Shown here piece after piece: positions 1-9,686 of a DNA stretch of 16,602 nucleotides. Source of the stretch: Acanthamoeba lenticulata. Its lineage: Eukaryota; Discosea; Longamoebia; Acanthamoebidae. Location: positions 1 through 16,602 of the forward strand of contig NAVB01000823.1 in NCBI GenBank assembly GCA_002179805.1, in the 5' to 3' direction. The notes beneath the pieces were generated by a model, which was not told the DNA's origin, did no database searches, and saw only the letters and a list, made by a program, of their open reading frames with translations. A program made the position numbers and the translations under genes. The stretch's first letter is position 1; each line of letters opens with the position of its first letter.

Positions 1-59
1 CCAAAATCCCTCTCTAACCCGCGAAACCACAACTTCTTCTGCCCCAAATCCACGTTCAG

Positions 60-146
60 GCGCAACTGGTTAAGTGCGCCAAGGGCCTGGCTTCCAACGT
101 GGTCAACGTGTGTAACGCCGTGGAGATTGCTTCCATCCGTGTCTGA
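60..146 (+). CDS. C-terminal exon of an unidentified gene (partial)
   Basis: An acceptor ending in TTCAG at 55-59 is preceded by a pyrimidine-rich stretch with a CTCTAAC branch-point-like motif near 12-18. It opens a 28-codon frame ending in TGA at 144-146. The peptide begins AQLVKCAKGLASNVVN, ends in VEIASIRV, and looks like one amphipathic helix. Positions 1-59 would be the 3' part of an intron. The next gene on the other strand ends at 271, so the two genes converge across about 124 bp. I do not recognise the family and the upstream exons lie outside the window. The reading frame rests only on the splice acceptor, so this is a tentative call. Confidence 0.42.
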   Translation, partial: AQLVKCAKGLASNVVNVCNAVEIASIRV

Positions 147-270
147 GTTCTCTTTCATCTACGGGGCCTTGTGTACCCCTCAAGTCCGTTTCCCGTTTTT
201 GTTTGTTTTTTGTTTTTTTCATCACAGTACAGCACCCGACGGTTTTGGCAAAGCACAACAGCCCGCCATC

Positions 271-3164
271 TCACGCGCCTTTCTTGGGCCCGACGCGTTC
301 GCTCTTGCGGGACTTGGTTTTGCACGTCCCAGCAAACTTCCTGTTGTCCTTGCGGTTCATCTTGGTTGGATCCTGTGCCGCGCGCGTGTTAGCAAGATTT
401 GGGGGAGGAACAGTCCCGAGCGCGTCGCACAAACCTTGACCTTGCCCTTGCCGGCGACCTTCTTCCCGCACTTGCCGCACTCTTCGCCGCATCGCTGTTC
501 AGTGGAGCAGTAGCCGCACACCATCTTCGAGGCCCACCTGGCTTCGTGGTCCGTCTGCTCAAGGGACCGGCCACCGATGATGATGAGTCCTCCTTGCGTA
601 GACCAATGGGGGGGGGGAAGGGGAGTGCGCACAGCTTCGTTGTGACAATCATCGCAGGGAAACGCACGACCACAACACGGAAATCTGCATATGCCCAAGA
701 GCGACGCCGCCGCTGGTTGGAGACGAGACCGGCCATGCCATTTGGGGAGGAAAAGAGGGGAGGGGGACACGTACCGAAGCCAACGGTAAGAGTGGGCATA
801 GTGCGCACAAGCACCGTGCTGGGGCAGAGGCTCGCCCTCCTTGAGGCCTGGAATCTTCACTGCTTTCTTGGGCCGGGGCTTGGCCTCAGCGGACACTGGT
901 TTCGCCCAAACAGAGAGAGGCACCATGGTACAGGGAGGAGGTCAGAGGAGCATTGAGAAGATGGTGATGAAACAAAGAGAGGGAGGGGGTACCGAGTCCA
1001 CGGGGCGCGGGGCGCTTCTGCTTGTGGAAGGAGAGGCGGCGGATGGCCAGGGCCATGCGGGCATGACACTTGCTGCAGGCGCGATCGGTCATGCGGTCAA
1101 AGGAGAGGCCTGCAAAGACGTTTCGCTCTCCGCACTCGAAGCACAGAGCGGCAAAATTGGAGGGCAGCGCGTCGAGCGGGCCGCACGCCTGTCCCATCCC
1201 CCCCCCCCAGCCGCCCCACCAATCGGGTCGTGGTCGGCACTCGGGTGGACTGTCTCCCCATACAACAATACAAACCGGCCGCTGGGGGGGGGGAAGGGGG
1301 CACTGAGCCGGGCACCGTACGTGGGCATCAAGGTGGCCCAGATGGGCTGAGCCCTCGTGCACGGGAAGAACATGCAGCTCGAGGGAGAGCCCTGCACGGC
1401 ATCCGGCGCACTCTGCGCTCTTGGGGCGTCCTGTGTACCGCCGCGCCCTCGAGTGATCAGCCATGGCACGCCAATGCCGATGCCAATGCCGCTTCTCTCG
1501 GCGATGTCAGGAGGATAGGATGTTGAGAGGGGGGGCGTACCAGGAACAACCGTGATCTCGCTTTGCTTGGAGCAGCGGTAGCACGTCACCACGAGGCTCA
1601 GCGTCAGGCACTCCACGAGGCCCACGTTGACCAACCTGCGGGAATTGGATTCAAAGGGGGGGAACCGGGCCGGTCACCCATCATCCTGGCGTGAGCCACG
1701 CCCCGCTGGGAGGCAGCGGCGCAGGAGGACGAGGACGAGGGAGATAAAAGGCCTCTCGAAGGTGCGATTGGCCCGCGACAAGATCTAAGGAGGGGGAGAG
1801 AGAGAGAAAGAGAGAAAGAGAGAGAGGCGCAGGGCGGAGAGGAGGTCGCACGTGAGGCCCTCACAGCGTAGCTCGATGGCCTTGGGCGGCTTCGCCGCAA
1901 CGCCGCCACCTGCGGCAGCAGAGGGAGCTCCAGCCTGGTCGTCTGCTCGCCTACCAACGGGCCTTTTACCTCTGCCTTCGCCATCGCTTTCGTCGCTGTT
2001 GTCGTTGTCATCATCATCATCATCGCTGCCGTCGTTATCGTCATCGCCGCCGTCGGTGCCGGCATCTTCGTCCGGCTCGTGTTCTGCCGGACTGGTACGA
2101 GCGTCGGTGTCCTCGCGAGAAGTTGCTGCAGCCGAAGCTTGGCTCAGTTTGGATTCATAGGAAGCGCGGTCGTGGAGGACGTAGCGCCGCTGGGACAGGC
2201 CCCCCGCGGTCTGCGTGAGGTAAGTGGAGGCCAGGTAATCGACATCCGACTGACAGTCACAACCCCCCGCCCCAGCAAAGAGATAGAAGAAGAAGAAGAA
2301 ATCAGCATCAACACCACCACCGCCATGATTTCTTGTAAAACGGAAGAGAGAGAGAGAGAGAGAGAGCAAGCAGTGAATAGAGGGCAGCCGGTACGAGAAG
2401 GAGCGGGAGGCCGCGCTCGTCAAACCACTTGAGAAGGGCCAACACCACGGGCTGGCCCTTTGTGTGAAGAAGGCGGGCCTGTTCATTGAGCGCGCGTGTG
2501 ATCTTCCTGCTCCGCCCATCGCGGCCGCCATCAGTCAATGATGTTGGGTGGTGGTGAGAACACACGACTGCATGCACACCCCCCTTACTCCCCCCCCCAA
2601 ACAAAGCCGCTTCTTCCTTCTTGCATGTCTCTACTCCAGTACTCTGATGATGGTGATGCCAAGGATAAGGGATCAATTGAATTGGTGAAGGAAATGGAAA
2701 GAAGAAGAATTAAGGTAGGGGAGGAGGGGTGGTGGCACGTGTTGAGCGGCAGCGGGAGGGACGGTTCCTCAGCCTCGACGCTGCACACCTCGTGCGGGTA
2801 GGTGTCTGCCAGCAGCCAGCACATCAGCACCAGCCCACCCCAAAAACAACCACAACTTGCTGCCCACAACAAGGGGAAGAGTGTACGGGGCAGAGTAAAG
2901 CGGAGGCGCACGCCGTCGATGTCGTAGGCAAAGTTAGGGTCGGAGGGCATAAACGTGAACGCAAACTTGACCGGGAAATTGGCGCTGTCCCACCAACAAC
3001 CACCCCAAGCTTAGACTCCCGCCTAACCAGCACGTGTTTCGAACCTGGGCTCACCTGAATATTTTAAAGTTGTGGTTATGAGCACTACGTAGTTGCCGCA
3101 GTTCAGCCTTTACCAGGGCAACCTCAGGACCAGCAGGCACTGGCACATTAGCCTTCCCATCCAT
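271..3164 (-). CDS. CHY zinc-finger protein with RWD-like N-terminus (12 exons)
   Basis: My model, on the - strand: 3164-3055, 2984-2887, 2805-2739, 2506-2395, 2249-1852, 1635-1541, 1430-1321, 1188-993, 895-775, 684-633, 554-435, 372-271, giving 526 aa. All phases agree. The start is the first ATG after an in-frame stop near 3217. Residues 1-130 resemble an RWD-like fold (FAFTFMPSDP, LPHTYPHEV, LLKWFDE). Residues about 183-225 are an Asp/Ser-rich linker. Residues 250-395 hold paired cysteines (CYRC, CAGC with HVLPVHE, CFECGERNVF, CSKC). Residues 425-483 form the CHY finger: C425, H427, C439, C440, C446, C449, H450, H456, C466, C469, C479, C482. A Lys/Arg-rich tail (KMNRKDNRKF, TKSRKSERVG) ends the protein. 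This arrangement matches the large fungal and amoebal CHY proteins. The CHY domain is zinc-binding (as in yeast Hot13 and RCHY1-type E3 ligases), but no RING is visible here, so function is open. Junctions 1851/1636 and 2738/2507 are the least certain. Confidence 0.85.
2344..2366. repeat. (AG)n microsatellite in CHY gene intron
   Basis: About eleven AG dinucleotides on the + strand lie in the 145-bp intron 2250-2394 of the CHY gene. On the gene's own strand this is a (CT)n pyrimidine tract, which could help splice-site recognition. A similar AG-rich block occurs at about 1798-1826 in the 216-bp intron 1636-1851. Confidence 0.8.
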
Positions 3165-3226
3165 CTTGTAGTCGCCTTGCAGCTGGCATTTCTTTTTGGT
3201 TTCCCTGTTTTCAATTTAAACGCGGC
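3165..3226. promoter_or_regulatory. 62-bp divergent (bidirectional) promoter region
   Basis: This is the whole interval between the start codon of the CHY zinc-finger gene (- strand, 3164) and that of the M20 peptidase gene (+ strand, 3227). It contains pyrimidine-rich DNA on the + strand and an ATTTAAA stretch at about 3214-3220, only some 7-12 bp before the peptidase ATG. Both 5' UTRs and both core promoters must fit here or overlap the neighbouring coding exon. The spacing is read directly from the sequence; promoter function is inference. Confidence 0.55.
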
Positions 3227-5440
3227 ATGGAGAAGAGAGAAGAGGAGGTCGTTCGCTTGGCTTGCACTCTTATCAACATCGAGTCTGTAACGGGGAATGA
3301 GGGGAATGTGGCTCACTACGTTCGCGACTGGCTATTGCAAAAAGGTACCCGCAGCAGGCCTTGTGTCACGAAGTAGTAGCCCACCAAGTCTTGTTCTACG
3401 ACTGCAGGGTGGGTGGTCCAGATGCAGGAAGTCTTGGCCGGGCGGTGGAATGTGTTCGCACATCGCCCAGGCGTCCACAACCCTCCCGTGCTGGTCAACA
3501 GCCACCTGGACACGGTGCCACCCTTCTTTCCTTCTTCGCGGGACGATGAGCACATTCGAGGTCGGGGTGCCTGCGACACCAAGAGCCTCATCGCCGCTCA
3601 GCTGCTCGCCGCCCATCAACTGGCACGTGACCCCATTTATCCTGATGCGGCAAAACGTGTGTGCGTCCTCAGGCACAATCCCCACCTGACATCCGCCGTT
3701 TCCCCCTCCCACCCTCCCCAAAAGGTCGAAGAGGGCCACCCGGCGCAAGACCTCGTAGGGCTCTTGTACGTCGTGGGCGAGGTAAGCTGCGCCCAACTCC
3801 CAATTCCTGAAGGCAGGTCCTCTTACCGCCCCTCTCTCTCTTTTGTTTCAGGAGACGGATCACGTTGGAATCATAAAATCAAACGAGTTGGGCCTCAATC
3901 CGCGGTATCTGGTGAGTGCGCCTGTTCGCGCGCGACTCTCTTGACTGTGTTTATATGTGTATGTGTGTGTGTAATTGTGCGTGCGTGTGGTGCCACCAAC
4001 GAACGCGACTGACGTGCGCGCGCACCAGATCGTCGGGGAACCGACCGAGTCCAAGATGGTGACGGGCCAGAAAGGCTATCTGGGCATCACCCTTCGCGCT
4101 CATGGGAAAGCCGCTCACTCGGCCTACCCCGGTGACCTCCCCCTCCCCTCTTCCTCGCTCCCCCTCCCCTCCAATCCCCCCCAAAGCTGCTTGCCTGCTC
4201 TCGCGCAGCTTTCTCTCAGCGGGCGCGCGAGCGCGTACACACCAACAACAACAACAACATCGATGGTGGTTCGTGACGTTCAATCGTTCCAGAACGAGGC
4301 CAGTCTGCAATTGAACCTTTGCTGGATGTGCTGCAGGACCTGCGGGCAGCCGTTGATACGTGGCCGCACCACCCAGTACGCGTAAACGCTTGCTTTATTT
4401 TTATCAATAGTGTTGACGTTGTCGTCCACTTGCCCATTGTTGCCCACAGAGCGGAGGTGCCGCCACACTCACGTTCATGTGTACTTCGTGGTGGTGGTGG
4501 ATGGGGACGGCGGCGGTATTTCTCAATCGCAACCTTTTCACGTGGAGGTGCTGGGCAAGACCACGATGAACATCGGAACCATCCAGGGCGGGTATGCGTG
4601 CCCCTCTCTCTCTCTCTCTCTTTCTCTCCCATCGGGGGGGAGGGGGGGGCGATTTCGGTGGGACTGCTGCTTGTTAGTTGGTGGCGTTTTTGTACCTTTT
4701 TCTAAAGACTCGATCGCGTGTGGTTTCGCTTGTTGCTTTCATGTGCTCCCGCCTCTCCTTGAATTGTGGAAACTGCCCTAGGGTTGTGCCCAACATCATC
4801 CCCGATTCCGCTGTCGCGCGCTTGTCCTTCCGAATCGTCGACCCGATGCACCTCATCCTCGAACGCATCACGCAGGGTACCCCTTCCAATAGCGTCCAGC
4901 GCAATTATGCAAAGAAGAAAGCACAACAGCTCCGATCTGCTTCTTCTCTCTCTCACCACAACAAGCAATGCCCCCCCCCCCAACACGCATTACGCCGCCT
5001 CCTCTTTTCACACGCGCGCGCCACTAGTGGTGGGAGGGCGCATCGTTGTGGAAGTCGAACCGTCGATGGAAGCCGTGGAGCTCCATGTGGTGGACGGGTA
5101 TCCCACCGATGTGGTGGGCTTCGGGACCGACATTCCGCACTTCAAATTCGATGGGCAGGTGCGTAGTACCCTTCTTTTTCTTCGACCACAACAACAACTA
5201 CACCTCACCGAAGCCCTCCTTTCTGTTGCCAACAAAAAGAAGACTTACCCCCCCCCCATCTGTTTTTGTGTTTTGTCTGCCCCCGGGCTTGGGGTTGCGC
5301 AGGCCATCCTGTGGGGGCCGGGCAGCATCCGCGACGCCCATGGACCCGACGAAAAGATTCGGGTCGTCGATTTGGTACAGGCGGTGCAGGACTACAAGCA
5401 CATCATCACCCTCCTGGCGGCCCGTTGCTCAACGAGCTGA
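3227..5440 (+). CDS. M20 family metallopeptidase/deacylase (ArgE/DapE/ACY1-like)
   Basis: My model: exons 3227-3344, 3408-3658, 3725-3781, 3852-3911, 4029-4131, 4293-4375, 4548-4591, 4782-4876, 5028-5158, 5303-5440, giving 359 aa with matching phases. It is a dinuclear-zinc hydrolase of the M20 family, which removes acyl groups from amino acids (acetylornithine, succinyl-diaminopimelate) or cleaves small peptides. The motifs appear in the family order: SHLDTVP (H72, D74), GRGACDTK (bridging D96), the Glu-Glu pair E142-E143 in VVGEETDHVG, VGEPTE (E166), HGKAAHSAYPE (dimerisation-domain His 187/192), TTMNIGTIQGG, and AHGPDE (H327, last metal ligand). The Glu-Glu pair is split by an intron. There is no signal peptide, so it is probably cytosolic. 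The sequence style resembles fungal M20 proteins annotated as acetylornithine deacetylase. The exact substrate cannot be assigned. The least certain junctions are the donor at 3659 and the acceptor at 4547. Confidence 0.88.
4603..4627. repeat. (CT)n microsatellite in peptidase intron
   Basis: A run of CT dinucleotides followed by a TTTCTCTCCC stretch lies inside the 190-bp intron 4592-4781 of the M20 peptidase gene. It is followed by a G-rich tract. It looks like simple-sequence expansion. Confidence 0.8.
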
Positions 5441-5601
5441 GAACCTCCTGCCAGAGCAGAGCGGTTGTCCTTGTCCCCCTCCCCCTCCTCCTTCTTTCTT
5501 CCAAGTTCTCCCCCCTCCCCCAAACCGTCACCATCAGCAAACATGAACGGTCACACCCGAAAAGGGCGTCCTTCAAGCCCTGATGGAAGTAATTACAATT
5601 G

Positions 5602-5607
5602 TTTATT
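5602..5607 (-). terminator. AATAAA polyadenylation signal for the disordered-protein gene
   Basis: TTTATT on the + strand reads AATAAA on the - strand, 43 nt beyond the TGA at 5650-5652. Position and orientation fit the poly(A) signal of the long - strand gene. The rest of the 209-bp interval 5441-5649, between the convergent M20 peptidase and this gene, holds C-rich tracts and no coding exon that I can support. Confidence 0.6.
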
Positions 5608-5649
5608 CGGCCGTGGAGGCAACACGTGGCAAAGGCGCGCCGGGCTCTC

Positions 5650-8643
5650 TCAGTGGTGGTGACTGCGGAGGGGTTTGAATTCCGCCTGCTGCCAGTCGCG
5701 CATGAGGTAGGCCATCATGTCGTCCACGAAGGCTGTCTTCTCGCCTTCAGGCATGGTGAAGCCCTCGCTCAGACGCCCCTGCAGCACCCGTCGCAGTTTC
5801 TCCTCCTTGGTCACTTTCTCTCGCCCTTCGTTTTGCCCGCGTCCGCTTCCGGCGGGCTGCTGGTGTCGCGAGCGATCTTCCAGACGTCGTAGCCCACCGC
5901 GCCCACGTCCGCGCCCACGTGCGCCTCGTCGCCCGTTTGGTTTGTCTTCTTTCTCCTCCTCCCCCTCCCCCTCCTCCTCCTCGCCCTCTACCGCACCAAC
6001 ACCGGGCTTTTTCCGATCGAGCAGCATTGGCGCAGGCTGTCCCTGGTCGCTGTCATCCTCCGTTGAAGAGGAAGAAGAAGAAGAGGAGGCGCTCAATCCT
6101 TCGCCTTCGCTGCGGCTATTCCGGACCGCGGCCTCCAGATTGGCGCGCGATTCAGCTGTATCGGCCGTCTGGTCTTCTTGTTGGGGGGTTGTAGCAGCCG
6201 CTGCTGCCGCTGCTGCCGCTGCCGCGGCCGCTTGTATGACGCTCCGTCTACGGCCGCGTGTGGGGCCGTTTCCCCTGCCTCGGCCCCGGGCCCGCCTGGA
6301 AGAGGACCCACCGCGACGGCTGGCGCCAGCCTCCGAGGCTGGGCCGCTGCTGCTGCTCGCGGCACTGCTGGGCGCAGCGGGGTGTGCGGGAGGCGAGGGG
6401 GGCACGGGTGCGTCCTCTATGAATTCGCCGGCGCCGAAAGAAAAGGTAAAGGCCGGAGAGGAAGCGGACGAAGAGGAAGTGGCCATGGCCGTGGTGGTGG
6501 TGGAGGAGGAGGAGGGCGGGGATTCCACCGCAGTCGCCGCCGAGGACGAGGAGGAGGGCGGGGAAGAGAGAGGCGGGGAAGAGAAGGAGAAGGAAGACGA
6601 GGAGGAGGAGGGCCCATTGGCCAGGGCCGAGGCGATCGCGGCCTGGAGAGCGACCGGCGTGGCGCCAGTCATGTTGGTGGTGGTGGTGGTGGTAGCCAGC
6701 GGGCCAGTGGGGGAGGAGGGCCCCGAGGAGGTGGGGAACGGGAGGAACACGAGGACGGGCGAGGAGGGCCCCGAGTGGAGGGCGTTGGCGCACGGGAGCT
6801 CGCCCATGTCCCGGTAATCAAACAGGTTCGATCCCTCTGCCCGATCGGCGAGCCGCAATTGCTCAACGCCGACGTAAATCTCGTCATCGAGCTCCAGCGG
6901 CCATCCGTCACCGCTGAGCCCCAGCGCCGGAGAGACATCGAGAGAAGCCGGCTTGCCGCTGCCGTCACAACGGGCCGCCAGTACCGCCGCACCAGTCGCG
7001 TCGGTTACCTGATGGAGGCGGAGAGCGCCCTCGGGCGGTGGCCCACCACCAGCCAGCTTCGTTGTTGCTGTTGCTGTTGCTGTTGTTGTTGTGATTAGTG
7101 CTGCTGTTACTTGTGCCGTTGTTGGTACGTGAGTTGTTGCCGCGGGAGGCCCCGAAGAGGCCTGCAGTAGCGGCGGCGGCGGACGACGAGAAGAGCCCGA
7201 AACGGGGGCAGAAGCGGGGGCGAGAGCAAGGGGGTGCAGGGCAGCGCCGTCATCGCCATCACTGCCCGCCGCCTTGCCGCCCTTCCCAAAATCCTCCCGC
7301 TGTTGCAGCCGCGGGCCTTCCTCCTCCTCCTCCTCCTCTTGTTGTTGTTGTTGCTTCTCCTTCTGCTCCTCCGGGCGAGAGGCGCGAGATGGAGACGAAG
7401 TCGAAGCCGAAGTGGACCCAGTAGTGGAAGAAGAAGAAGAAGAAGAAGGAGCTACGTCGGGGGCGTCAGTAGTGGCGGCGAACATGGAGTCGAGGTCGGT
7501 GTCCCAGGCGGGCAGATGCTCTCGCGCCCAGGCCTCCATCATCTCGTGCTCGTCGTCCAGGGGGGTCGGGTTGGCTTGCCCGAGCAGCTGCGGCATCGCC
7601 GCAGCTGCGTCGGCCACCAGGCCCGGCGTCACCTGCTGCCGAGCCTCACCAGCCCCTGCTTGGGCCTGGCCGTTCCCACCATTTTGCTCTTTCTTTTCCT
7701 CTTCCTCCTCTTCCTCCTCTTCGTCCTCCTCGATGTCGTCATCATCAGCGGTCCTCAAAGGATCATCGTCGGGAGCTTTCCGCCCGCCATCGCCGCCGCT
7801 TCGGTCTGTGCCTTCCCCGCCGGATCCACCACCACCACCACCACCTCCTCCCCCAGGAGCAGGGGCGCCCTCCTGGTGCTGGCGGCGATCAGAGGAGGGT
7901 GCGTGGCCCGCCTGGGACGGCTGCTGCGGCGGCCTCTGCTGGCTCCCGTTGCCATCTCCGTCATGGGGGGCGCCACTATTACTACTGCCACCACGACTGC
8001 TGTCTGGCCGACTGTCCGGACTCGTCGTTGTCGTCGTCGTCGTCGTCGTCTTCGGCACCATCGCGGAGGGGAGGGAAGAGCAACTGCTGTCACCCTCGCT
8101 TGAGCCCGCGCGCTTGCGCTTACGTGCGAGAAGCAGGAGGGCGTCTTGGCCAGAAGGGCCCGGAGGCTCCTGAGGGCCGGGCTCAGTGGCGCCATCGTCG
8201 CCGAGGTGGGCGGAGGAGGCCAAGAAGGGCACACCGCCGCCATCGTCATGGGGCTTGGTGTCCGGCAGGGTTCCAGCCGCCTGGCCCTGGCTCATCACGG
8301 GCCGGAGAGTGGGAGCAGCCACCTCGGGGTCTCGAGAGGCATCGCCGAAGCGGTGACTGTCGTCCCTACGAGCATCGTTGCCGTCGTCGTCGTCATCGTC
8401 GGTACTCGAGACCGCATCGAGCCGTGCCACTGGCGCGCTTCGACTGCGTTCACGGCTCAAGCCTTGGGCGCCACGGCCGCGACCCCGACCCCGGCCCCTC
8501 CCTCGCCCGCGACCCCGAACAAAAAATGAAAAACGTCGTTTTCACCAGCGGAGGAAGGGGGAAGGAGAAGAAGAACGAAAACGACGAAAGGGGAGGAAGC
8601 CAAAAGGAGGTAAGGAGGAGCACACCTCACTCGTGGAGTCCAT
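5650..8643 (-). CDS. Large low-complexity, probably nuclear/RNA-binding disordered protein
   Basis: An uninterrupted - strand frame from about 8542 to the TGA at 5650-5652 encodes more than 930 residues. It has no ATG near its 5' end. My best model starts at ATG 8643 (MDSTSEV), with a 20-nt first exon 8643-8624, an intron 8498-8623 and a second exon 8497-5650, about 955 aa. A start at an internal Met is possible. Numbering from the AGC-CGT-GAA codons at 8460: a basic patch ARKRKRA (112-118), poly-Thr, poly-Gly (203-212), poly-Glu (244-255), Gln/Glu runs (370-381), many Ser runs, poly-Ala (744-756), two RG-rich patches (722-739, 844-860) and acidic blocks. Less repetitive segments are about 300-330, 477-562 and 881-936; the last (EEKLRRVLQG, FVDDMMAYLM) looks like a short helical domain. 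I recognise no family. A nuclear, nucleic-acid-associated role is a guess from the RG and NLS-like patches. Confidence 0.65.
6192..6232. repeat. Poly-alanine codon repeat
   Basis: A run of GC-rich triplets (GCN on the - strand) encodes about 13 consecutive alanines in the disordered protein (residues about 744-756). The codons are a mixture of GCA, GCG and GCC, so the tract is not a pure recent microsatellite and the amino-acid run may be under selection. Confidence 0.7.
7061..7092. repeat. Trinucleotide GTT/GCT repeat (Thr/Ala codons on - strand)
   Basis: GTTGTTGCTGTTGCT-type repeats on the + strand encode an alternating Thr-Ala/poly-Thr tract of the - strand disordered protein (about residues 456-467). 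Length variation here would change only the length of the low-complexity linker. Confidence 0.75.
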
Positions 8644-8894
8644 TTGAGCCAAAACAACATGGGAGCTTCTGCCTCTTCCTTGTGGCAGATGTGCAAAATC
8701 GTTTTGTGTGCTGATGGGGGAATGCGGGGAATGCAATAAACCGGCCAGAGATCCGCCTTCGTCATTTCTTTCCTTGACACCAATAAGCTCGAGTCGTAAA
8801 AAGTTCTCTTTTGTGCTGTCCTTTGGCGCGACAAGTTGTGAACTGCTTGGCAGGGCCTCTTTAGGAAACACACATCACCCACGGCTGGGTCTAT

Positions 8895-9686
8895 CTACTG
8901 CTGGTCCTTGAGGGCCTTGGCCTTGGCGAGCAGGTTGGTCAGCTCGCCCGAGCGGAGGTGCTGGAGGGTGATGTCACACCCGCCAACAAACTCGCCACCA
9001 ATGTAGACCTGCGGGATCGTCGGCCAGTCCCTGCTCGAAACAGAACGAGAAGAGCGGGCATGTGTGAGTGATGCACACAACTCCATTCACCGCCTCGCTG
9101 CACACAAGAGGGAACCGTACGAAAACTTCTTGACGCCCTCCCTCAGTTCGGGGCTCTGCAAGACGTCAAACGCTTCATAGACAGCGCCTACACCCGGGAA
9201 CGACAGGTCAGAAAGAAGAAGATGAGGAGCCAGAGATAGAGGAGGGGGAGGGGCTCGTGAGGGCGGGAAGCAAACCGACGGCATTGAGGGCCTTCACGGT
9301 GGCGTTGGAAAAGCCGCACTGCGGGGCATCGGGCGTGCCCTTCATGAAGAGGACACAGGGAGACTCGCTCACCACCTACATCGCCAGCGCAGAAAGGGAG
9401 TACTCCAAAGGGTGAGACAGGAAAGGACTTATGCGCACAAAAAACAAGATTAGAGCACCTTCTTGATGGCCGCCTGCACCGAGTCCTGCGCCTCGTCGGC
9501 TTCCTTTTCGTTGTCCTCCGTAGAGTACCACCGCTGCTGGGGGCGAACGGGCAGCGGAGCGGCAGTGCAGCGAATCACAAGGGCGGAAGTAGCGCGGCTG
9601 GAGACTAACGCCGAACGGGCAGTGCGCCCCAGCGCAGAGGAGAAGAGGCGGCGCGATCCAATTGTAGAACGAGCAACACCGCGCAT
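8895..9686 (-). CDS. GLRX5: Mitochondrial monothiol glutaredoxin, CGFS type (Grx5-like)
   Basis: Exons on the - strand: 9686-9459, 9375-9276, 9187-9121, 9030-8895, giving 176 aa with matching phases. Residues 1 to about 60 are rich in Arg, Ser and Ala with no acidic residue ([20 protein letters not shown]), a typical mitochondrial presequence, which is why I chose this Met. The glutaredoxin domain has FMKGTP with K88, the active site CGFS at C96, WPTIPQVYI with the cis-Pro at 138, and GGCDI at 148-152. K88, the TIP and GGCD elements bind glutathione. CGFS glutaredoxins hold a bridging [2Fe-2S] cluster and pass it on in mitochondrial iron-sulfur assembly. Length and architecture fit Grx5. It lies upstream of the disordered-protein gene on the same strand, about 250 bp away, with no sign of a shared function. 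Confidence 0.95.

Noticed and set aside
127..956. Several + strand frames overlapping the 3' half of the CHY gene
   Set aside because: They overlap exons carrying the CHY zinc ligands on the other strand, which have matching splice phases and a clear family signature.
3018..3056. tRNA-like T-loop GGTTCGAAAC on the - strand
   Set aside because: It lies inside the first intron of the CHY gene. I could not find an acceptor stem, D-arm or anticodon arm at the right spacing on either side.
3951..4000. TG-rich stretch as a possible recombination or regulatory element
   Set aside because: It is a short imperfect GT repeat inside the peptidase intron 3912-4028 with nothing else to support a function.
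5717..8173. Long + strand open frames (up to 366 codons) opposite the disordered-protein gene
   Set aside because: They are Arg/Gly/Glu-rich or Leu/Ser-homopolymer mirrors of the - strand codon repeats. GC-rich triplet repeats leave several frames open. No start context, domain or splice structure supports them.
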